Part shown: positions 35,601 to 64,000 of the stretch, one piece after another
How positions within the stretch are numbered: the stretch's first letter is position 1
Layout: every line of letters starts with the position of its first letter
Assembly: GCA_025642075.2 (NCBI GenBank)
Contig: JAODUO010000114.1
Location: 310,001 to 374,000, forward strand
Source of the DNA: Ridgeia piscesae
Lineage: Eukaryota; Annelida; Polychaeta; Sabellida; Siboglinidae
Direction of reading: 5' to 3'
Length of the DNA: 64,000 bases
Notes under the pieces: generated by a model
Databases searched by the model: none
Seen by the model: the letters and a program-made list of their open reading frames with translations, nothing else
Told to the model about the DNA's origin: nothing
Translations under genes and position numbers: made by a program

Positions 35601-38600
35601 CTCTGTTCTGTGACCATGATTCGTCATTCCATGAATGTAGTCAAGAAGGCAGTGGATATACTAAATCCTGGCCAGCAGCCGATCTCACCGTGGATCAGCC
35701 ATTGTACACACTTGCAAAAAAATCCAATGCAGTTGGCGACCAAGTCATGGAGAAGATCAGTTTCAAGCCAGTCTTGCTACACCTGGGACAGCTGATTTGT
35801 TTCTGAAAGCATCTTACGTGATACGCACCCGACGAGCTCATCAGATCACAGCCTGTAGCCTTCAGCAGAAGGCGTACACCGAGTACTGCAATGGCGTGGA
35901 AGAGAGGAGCAATACGATGTCACTGGAAGACTCGTATGTTCAGATAGCTGAAGCCTGTCCTCTCTTCCTGTTTTGGTCCATTATCGTGCAGTTGGAACTG
36001 ACCAAGATCGTTCCATGGTTCTTCGCCTTGGGCCACGCCAATTATGACAGATAGATATCTGTTCATCTGTGTGATATGGTTTCTCTGAACGACAGGCATG
36101 CCGGCGTCTTTGCAGAGTTGCGCAAAGGAAATTTTGTTGTGAAGAAAACAGCACATGTGTTCTCTGGTTTTGCGATTGACCAGGCTCATGAATATAATAA
36201 TGCCCGTGTGAAGGGTGATAATGGGCCTGTGGGTCTGACTGAGAACCCTGCAGCACTGCGGGGTTGGATGGTGTCTGGTCCTGAAATGGTCCGTCTCATT
36301 GGAGAATTCGAGGTCTCAACGTAGAAGAGGAAGAAAACGAACTTCCGGCACCACGAACAGAGGAAACATGCACAGAAGACATTCGGACGAGATATCATGT
36401 CATTAACTGATGTAATAGATGAGATGGGAAATCCATTCCCTGAGAACAGCAACGATGTGCTTGTATTGGATAGCAGAGACCTTGCAGACCCAGCTGTGAT
36501 TGACACGTTGCGTCAGATCAAATCTCTCGGGCAAGAACAGTATGACACCTACGTCAACGATAGTCTTGTCAACCAAACAAAGCCCTTTACAGATCCAATC
36601 AAAAGAAATAACCTACCACTGTTCAGCCGGCCTCCAGTGCGAGAGAAATTAAAAGCACAACTACAGCTGTCGTCAAAGAATGACTGTTCTCTTGTCTCCA
36701 TGTTGTACATAGCGTCGCAAAAACGGAATGGTGATTTGGATCAGTTCTTTCAGCATGAAAACCAGGCGTATTCACCTGCGTGATCACAAATAGGCAAACT
36801 GCGGACTGGGTCAAAGTCTGATCTGGTCAACTACTTGGAAGATCTCGTTACTGTACAAGACAATTCCCCCACTCATGTCGTACAAGTCGTCATGTTTGAT
36901 GGGGCTGCAATTGTCAACATGCTTCGACCAAATTTTGCAGAAATTTTCTGATTATGCGACTCAAATGTTCCTGATGCATACCACATCACAACTGCAACAA
37001 GTGCGCAGACTAGATGTTGTGTGGGATGAATATTTCGCAGATAGCTTGAAGGCTGAAACACGAACAATGAGAGGGAAAGGTTTCCGCCGACGCGTAGAGC
37101 TGCTGTGTTGACACTGTGTTTAGCAGCTCTGTTTTTTCATGCATCTGTTGATGGCTGTGTGAGAGGAGAGCGAGGTCATCCGCAAAGTCCAGGTCCTCCA
37201 TCTGGCTCCAAGGTGTCCACTGGATTCCATTTCTTCTATTTTGTGTAGTCTTTTTCATGATCCAGTCTATGGCGAGCAGGAATAAGAATGGTGACAGAAG
37301 ACATCCTTGCCTGACTCCTGTCTTCACCATGAAGGAGTCTGTAAATTGTCCTGCATGAATGACCCTGCATGCCATATCTTCGTAACTATTTCTTATCAGA
37401 GATATAAGTTTATCTGGTATCCCGTAGTGTTGTAGAAGCTTCCACAGTGTATCTCTGTCGACGCTATCAAATGCCTTCTCATAGTCTACAAAGTTTATGT
37501 ATAGGGATGAGTCCCATTCCATGGATTGTTCAACAATGATTCGCAGTGTTGCTATTTGGTCGGTGCATGATCTGTCTTTGCGGAAGCCAGCTTGGTGGTC
37601 TCTGAGCTTGGCATCCACCCCTGTCTTCAGTCTGTCCAGGATGACTCTGTTGAGGACCTTTCCGGGTACTGATAGGAGCATTATCCCTCTGTAGTTCTTA
37701 CAATCTTGCATATCTCCTTTCTCTGGGAGCTTCACGAGGTACCCTTCTTTCCATTCAGTTGGTATTTCTTCTTGCTCCCATATCTTCCTGAATAAATCAT
37801 GCAGTATCTCTGTGGAGGTCTCTATGTCAGCTTTGATTGCCTCGGCAGGAATTTTATCTGGGCCTGAAGCTTTCCCTCTCTTCATATGATGGATGGCTTT
37901 CTCAATCTCTGCATTACTTGGTTTTCGCAGTTTATCTGGAGTACTTCTTCAGCTGGTGTGGTGTCTGGAGGGTTCTGAGGTGGTGGCCGGTTTAGCAGTT
38001 CCGACGCGTAGAGCCATCCAACTTAATTCCTGGGGACTGGCAGGAGTTTCTCCGCATTGACGACAACAAGATAGAGATACTTTCGTTCTTGGCAACTAGC
38101 GCGGCAACCATTGCCGCCGACAAACAAGTTATCAGCACATATTACACTGATGTGCTGTGTACTCAGTCCCGAGACGTATCAAGCATGGCTCCATTCGCAC
38201 AGTTGACATGGATCTGGTAGTTCTTGCAGTGACCTCAGCCCAGCGCCTCAACATCACCGAACTGTGGATTGCCCTTGGTGTTGACAAGAACTTTCGATAT
38301 TTACCGGCCCACGAGATGGTCAGCGCACTTGGTCCTGGTCATTGTGCTGCTTTGTCAATGTTTCACGCCTTCACTGGTTGTGACACGGTGTCGTGTTTTG
38401 GAGACAGGGGCAAACGGACTGCATGGAACATGTGGAGTGCCTATGACGAAGTAACACCAGCTTTCTGTGCCTTGGCTGCTACCCCGGAAACCACAGATGA
38501 TCGGCTGGGTCCACTGGAACGTTTTGCAGTTCTGCTGTACGACCGTACTTGCAGCCAGGAATTTGTCAATGTAGCGAAGAAGCAGCTGTTCACACAAACA

Positions 38601-38760
38601 GACGGTCTTCCTCATACACAAGCAGCACTTATCCAGCACATAAAGCGGGCTGCTTATCTAGCCGGTCAGTGTTGGACACAGACGATGATCACGAGTCCGG
38701 AGCTTCCATCCCCAAGTGAATGGGGAGAAGAAAAGGAATAAAAACGGCTGCTGGAAAATA
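35600..38760 (+). pseudogene. Decayed dispersed ORF of unknown function
   Basis: One long plus-strand coding unit, now in pieces. 35610-36050 is a degraded N-terminal part (VDILNPGQQPIS, KAYTEYCNG). 36076-36324 has KGNFVVKKTAHVFSGFAIDQ and NPAALRGWMVSGPEMVRL. 36397-37086 has LVLDSRDLADPAV, PIKRNNLPLFSRPPVREKL, VVMFDGAAIVNMLRP and LDVVWDEYFADSLKAETR, with a stop at 36781 and a frameshift near 36950. After the LINE insertion come 38002-38206 (WQEFLRIDDNKIEILSFLAT) and 38157-38741 (TVDMDLVVLAVTSAQRLNI, HAFTGCDTVSCFGDRGKRTA, TPAFCALAATP, LYDRTCSQEF). From memory, similar proteins recur in many copies in aquatic animal genomes without an assigned function; the Asp-rich TVDMDLVVL and GCDTVS motifs suggest a nuclease-like (PIN/NYN) fold, but that is a guess. 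Stops and shifts show this copy is dead. Confidence 0.65.
37087..38014 (-). mobile_element. LINE fragment (family b) with 14-bp target-site duplication
   Basis: 37101-38000 is a minus-strand RT fragment flanked by perfect direct repeats CCGACGCGTAGAGC (37087-37100, 38001-38014). Open from 37885 to 37120: [90 protein letters not shown] and the catalytic DFADDLALLSH. It stops abruptly after HEKTELLNTVSTQQ, so both ends of the LINE are missing. Removing it plus one repeat restores the host frame as R-R-R-V-E-P-S-N. Confidence 0.92.
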
Positions 38761-39436
38761 TGCTGGATAACTCTTCCTCAAGCGACGCAAGCTTATCGAG
38801 AACTACTGCGCTCTGATTGCAAGAAGGGATGCATAGGACTATGTAAGAGCCTCAAGGCAGGTCTTCAATACACTGCTCTTTCCGACTGTGGTGGACTGTG
38901 TGCTCTTAGCTAATGTGTGACAAAGTAACATCAGGACGTGTAGAAAAGTCCCATTTTGCATAAGACGTTTTGGACTTGGACAATGTGTACACATTTATCG
39001 TGTGACACACACATATATGTTACATGCATACTGACCTGTCACACACGACGTAGTAAGTTTCTGCTGGGGAATGTTTCTGCTGACAACATGTAATAAAAAC
39101 ATCGAATCAAACGATGATACTCCCGTTGTTATACTTTATATAAAATAAACAATGAGTTAAACATGCGAGGCGTTTTGAAGGTAAAAACATTCATAAATAG
39201 CAAGGATAGGAACGATTTTTGATACTCCTCTCAATATAGTACAATAGCGTTTGGTGGTAGCCATTATAAAATAACCGCCATTTTAGTTGCCATCCTGAAA
39301 AAACCCGATACGAATGTCCGACAAGATTAGTAGCATTAGTGGCATTATTTAAAATAGCAGCATGTAAAACACAAATTTCGACACCAACGTTATCTCTCTA
39401 GAGCAGTATGAACATATTGCTGTCGCGATTTCGTTG
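38761..39436. other. AT-rich flank of the dispersed ORF
   Basis: 39260-39300 contains AACCGCCATTTTAG, and 39380-39410 a TCTCTCTAGAGCAGTATGAA stretch that partly mirrors 35415-35440. Possible right end of the element; boundary unproven. Confidence 0.35.
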
Positions 39437-39860
39437 TAAACACGACTGTGGAACTCTCTCCCTGCCGAGATAAAGAAAACCTGTTGCATCGTGACTTTTA
39501 AAAGATTATTGAAAACCCACCTATTTCGGGCTGTGTATGAAGTATAGACACCTGTCAGTTTATTAAATTTTTATTTTACTTATTTATTATCTTGTACATG
39601 TTTTACATTAATTTTACCTAATGTCATACTCATTATTTTATTATCAATATACCATTTATTTTAATAATTATCTTTAGCTAATTTATTTATTTTATTATTT
39701 ATTACTATTACTTTTTATAAATATTTTATGTATTTTATTTACCTTAACAAACTTAATATTATAATTGTCATGTATACATACTCATGTACAGCGCCTCCGA
39801 ATGGATATTTCCAGATTTATGGCGCTTTATAAATGTTCTTCTTCTTATTATTATTAAACG
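39437..39860 (+). mobile_element. 3' end of a LINE
   Basis: 39437-39545 encodes the conserved RT C-terminus (frame pieces WNSLP-like, then KENLLHRDF and RLLKTHLFRAVYEV followed by a stop). A 3' UTR follows to TTCTTCTTCTTATTATTATT at about 39837-39857, preceded by GGCGCTTTATAAATG. 5'-truncated, as expected for target-primed insertion. Confidence 0.7.
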
Positions 39861-40272
39861 GACGTAACCTCATGTAGCCTGGTTAATCGAGGCTAGAATG
39901 CAATTTGTTCTGAACGAATTTACAAACAAGACGCTTCCATCGCATCACTGACAAAGTGTATTTGCACCCACTGCCCTGTTTCGTAATAGTCGAGCCATCA
40001 TCATTAGCGGTTTGCTGATGGCACCATCGGCAAGTCCTATAACGTCATGTCATCGTGATTCAGCAGTTTTTTTTACGCGAAAGGCTGAATTATGTTCCAT
40101 GTCACAGATGTGTTTATTACCAACTGCAATATATTAGGTTGGGTAACACGACGTTTTGTCATTCTTAGCTAGATGGAATAAATTATTGTACGTTGTCTAG
40201 TCTAGTCATTATCGAAGTGGATTACGTAAAGAATCTACAATTGTTCACAAGACAGATACGATACAGCTGTGA

Positions 40273-40275
<3 letters not shown>

Positions 40276-40338
<63 letters not shown>

Positions 40339-40342
40339 CGTG

Positions 40343-40374
<32 letters not shown>

Positions 40375-40397
40375 TGTGTGTGTGTGTGGTGTGTGTA
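40276..40397. repeat. (GT)n/(GTGC)n microsatellite
   Basis: Long GT tract passing into GTGC units and back. Confidence 0.97.
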
Positions 40398-41007
40398 AAC
40401 TACTAATAATGACTTTGCTGTTTTCATTATTGTTCATTTTTATTAGCATACTTAATCGAGAGTGAGAGTAGGAAGACAGGGTGGTGGGGAAAGTGGATGA
40501 CTCGATGCGAGACAGGAAGAATGTAGAGAACTTGAAAGAGGGGAGCTAGGGAAAGGAAAGTTAGTGGGACAATAATGGTTGGGTGGACGAGGTCACTCGG
40601 TGAGAGAAATAAAGAGAGGTAGAAAGAAAACATTGAGTTCATACATCAAGTATTAGGTATGCGAGGGGAGCAAGCCTAAACATATTTTTTAAAGGGATGT
40701 TTCCGATTGTGAAGGTGTAGTTGGCAACGTTCGACATTCTGGCTCGGTCCACATTACCAAGCTTATGTGATATATACAGCAGTTGAATTTGACCAATTGT
40801 TTGGGTCCAATTAACGACTCTGAGCATGCAGGCCGTACAATGTTACTTAGGTTATGGACTCAGGATCAGTTAGGCCCTACCTAACCATATACATCACAAG
40901 TCAAAATGAATAAAATTAATTAATATGTTTCCAGCACAGATGCTCAAATTACCCCTAACTGACAGTGTACCCCTCCAACTCGTCTGAAGCGTCAATACCC
41001 CCTATTC

Positions 41008-41167
41008 ATTGTGACGTAGTCACGTGTTGTTGTGATGCTTCGACGGGCAGCGCAGCGATCACATGATCTGAACAAACAACGTTACTGCTCCACGCCTCTT
41101 CATTTGCTGCAGAGAGCGAGGTCCACAGCATCGGGTGTTGCACGCAGTCTCTCGAACGTCTCGCAAA
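41008..41167 (+). promoter_or_regulatory. Putative promoter and 5' UTR of Prdx6 exon 1a
   Basis: Contains TGACGTAGTCACGTG (41012-41026), combining a CRE/AP-1-like half site with a CACGTG E-box, about 145 bp before the ATG. No TATA box was seen. Transcription start unknown. Confidence 0.4.
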
Positions 41168-61832
<20,665 letters not shown>

Positions 61833-62345
61833 ACATCCAGCGAGAAGTCGGGCTGCGCCGGAATCTACGACTGAGCGGATATGCATGACGCGCATGCGTG
61901 AAAGCATATGGTGTTTGCTTAACGCGATGACACACACACATACTTATGTTAACATTTGTTAACTCGCTTTGTTGTTTAACATTTTTAAATTTAGTTAGGC
62001 ATTTCGTTGTATTGGTGCAACATTAAAACAAATCAGTTATGTGGCGTACGGTAGTTTATTGATTGTCATAACCGCCTGGCATGCCGGCGATTCGAGTTAA
62101 ATTCGGGGAAGGCATTATAGGCCTGTTTGATGTAAAGACACGAGGACCATATAAATAACTTTGTTAAGAGCTCTTAAACAGTGAGTATCTTGAATACTTG
62201 AAAACTATCAACATCATGACGCGCTAGCGTGACATTGGCACTGCGTCACATTGGCACTGCGTCACATTGGCACTGCTGTGTCATGGAAACAATGTTCTCG
62301 GTCATGTGGCAGTGGATATTTGTATTTTGAAAAATTAATAAACCT
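61833..62345 (+). promoter_or_regulatory. PRDX6: Prdx6 3' UTR with candidate poly(A) signals
   Basis: ATTAAA at 62022-62027 and AATAAA at 62337-62342. A 16-bp unit (CACATTGGCACTGCGT) is repeated about three times at 62230-62275. 3' ends unproven. Confidence 0.5.
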
Positions 62346-62879
62346 TTAACAATGAAATTTATTTAGTAAAACATTTTCTTTTAAAAGCTCTTTATCTTAG
62401 TGAAATGGTCCTCTGTCTTTCAACATTGGGGACTCGTAATTCAGACCACTTTAATCTTGGTCTCGTCTCAATTTGGAACGTAAAAGAACCACCAAAACAA
62501 CAAGCAAGCCTATCCTAGCAGTCACCATGCTAACTGCCAGCATATGAAGGTAGGCATGACTATAATGTTCTGAAAAAGGCTGATTAGTTGAACGAGACCT
62601 CATCAGATCATAACATTGTAGCCACAATATATACAGGCTTGACAGGTGCCATAACTTTGCCGAATGCTGGAAACACAATTATAACTAAACATTTACATAA
62701 ATCATTTACTTTGCAAAATACACAACGTGTAATGAAGATGGTCGACATACCAATTAATGTGTTCTCTTAATATGGTTGCCCCAAAATGCTTGTGTTTTCG
62801 AAAAGATTGTTTGGAGCTACAGCCACAAATGGGTATTGTTTTTTACCATTAAGTCCGCCATCTGTCCATTCATCTCATG
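62346..62879. other. Intergenic, no feature seen
   Basis: AT-rich unique sequence. Confidence 0.5.
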
Positions 62880-63110
62880 TATGTTATGGCACAGTCATTG
62901 TGGCACTAGACTCGGTCAAGAGAACCCGAGTTCGAATCTTGGGCAAGTTCATTCATTGTATATGGCTCCATTTCACTGAACTGTACGAACGTCTATGTGG
63001 CTGTATTGCAGTGCAGCTGATATGGTGTTCGGGTGAAGTGAACAGGTCCGCCTTGTAGTGTAAAGTGATTTATGTAGCCCTAAGAACTTAGTACGTACTG
63101 CACCATATAA
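62880..63110 (+). mobile_element. SINE family A, copy 5 (most complete)
   Basis: tRNA-like head with B box CGAGTTCGAATCTTG, then TTTCACTGAACTGTACGAAC, a body, and the tail GTAGTGTAAAGTGATTTATG, TAGCCCTAAGAACTTAGTAC, GCACCATATAAGATAA, which matches the complement of the copies at 25611 and 3562. The A box is weak. Confidence 0.7.
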
Positions 63111-63117
63111 GATAATA

Positions 63118-63820
63118 GGGCCTGTAAGTGGGTCACGATACATGGCGTGACTCCGCGCAACTGGAGCTTATTGGGGACTAATTTAAGCGAGACTAACTGG
63201 GGTCTGGACACAAGAATAATATTCTAACGATGGATGACAGTTGTAGCTTACGGCTGATGAATATTAAGAAAATCAGTTCATAAATATCTTGTGTTATGTT
63301 TCTTATCTTAAATGTCCGATTTAATATTGAGTTTATCACACTATCATAGACACATGGCGATTTACGTAGTGCATATGCCATATAATAGACACGATGTTAG
63401 ACCGTATGTGTCTTTTACGGGATTTGCGTTTTACATTGCTGTACGTTGTGGTTTCGATAAGCACTTATATCTGACAAGTTGTCTAAATGCACATAATCAT
63501 AACACATGTATACGTTTGGCTCAAACAGATTGTACTACGCGAAAACTGGCACTCTTCATTATTAGTCAAGATCGCCAAACACAAGTACTTGCCGCTATTG
63601 CCATGGCAACCACCATAATAATCGATTAAAATTCATGACTTCCGTGATTGTTGTCACCGGCAAAGTGTTCCACTGCTTCTGCTTGTAATAATCCTTCGGA
63701 CAATACGCTATTTCAGAACAGTTCGATTATTACGACCAGAAACAAAGTCCTACATGTTAACATGGAGTATATGGCCCTCCTGCCCCCAGCCTCGTTTTCG
63801 CGCGCGAGACTTGCACGCCC
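63118..63820. mobile_element. TA-flanked MITE, copy 2 (703 bp, longer form)
   Basis: Starts GGGCCTGTAAGTGGGTCACG and ends GCGAGACTTGCACGCCC. TA lies on each side. Compared with the 383-bp copy it has about 340 extra bp in the middle (about 63289-63631), so the short form looks like an internal deletion derivative. The extra part shows no transposase. Confidence 0.85.
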
Positions 63821-63824
63821 TATA

Positions 63825-64000
63825 GGGCCTGCAAGTGGGTCACGATACATGGCGTGACTCCGCGCGACTGGAGCTTTTTGGGAACTAAGCGAGACTAATT
63901 GGGAACTGGACACAAGAATAATATTCTAACGATGGATGACAGTTGTAGCGTCCGACTGATGAATACTAGGAAAATCAGTTCATAAATATCTTGTATTATA
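63825..64000. mobile_element. TA-flanked MITE, copy 3, cut by the window end
   Basis: Starts GGGCCTGCAAGTGGGTCACG directly after copy 2, separated only by TATA. Same orientation; its last bases (ATATCTTGTATTATA) resemble the long form. Confidence 0.85.

Overview
The window is TE-rich, intron-rich nuclear DNA of an invertebrate animal. Three things show this: split genes with GT-AG introns, a complete peroxiredoxin-6 gene whose protein looks like that of a bilaterian invertebrate, and the mix of LINEs, tRNA-derived SINEs, a Penelope-like element, a gypsy element, hAT- and TTAA-type DNA transposons and MITEs. A lophotrochozoan such as a mollusc is plausible, but that is an inference. No prokaryotic gene, CRISPR array or rRNA was seen.

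Layout. 1-1090 is a 22-bp minisatellite. 1634-21107 (+) holds a ten-exon gene of unknown function. Its exons join in phase to 1,818 nt from an internal Met to a stop (605 aa); the true 5' end is not resolved. Its introns hold a SINE split by a hAT-type element (3562-5020), a LINE (5028-6622), a three-level nest of mobile elements (12041-17290) and a 50/55-bp tandem array (19351-20930). 21590-46310 is mostly mobile DNA, apart from Prdx6 exon 1a. It contains a CR1-like LINE with an SGNH-esterase ORF1, further LINE fragments, a THAP-domain fragment, a gypsy gag-pol remnant, and a decayed copy of a large dispersed ORF of unknown function split by a LINE fragment with a 14-bp target-site duplication.

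The Prdx6 gene (+) runs from 41168 to 61832. It has two alternative first exons: 1a at 41168, and 1b at 49851 with a Cys-rich N-terminus. Both are in phase with a common exon 2 at 57747. The 16.5-kb first intron carries an RTE-like LINE, a SINE, a 43-bp minisatellite of about 50 units, a 45-bp array and a second copy of the TTAA long-inverted-repeat element, itself carrying a TA-MITE. The 74-nt exon 4 is present twice, 443 bp apart, each copy followed by a long (AC)n tract. The two copies cannot both be spliced in without breaking the frame. The window ends in two more copies of the TA-MITE.

The TE chronology can be read from the sequence. Removing the TTAA element restores the reading frame of its host LINE exactly. 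Removing the LINE fragment restores the host ORF at 37 kb. Removing the hAT-type element restores a SINE. Exon coordinates come from reading splice sites and phases by eye; no transcript or database was available.
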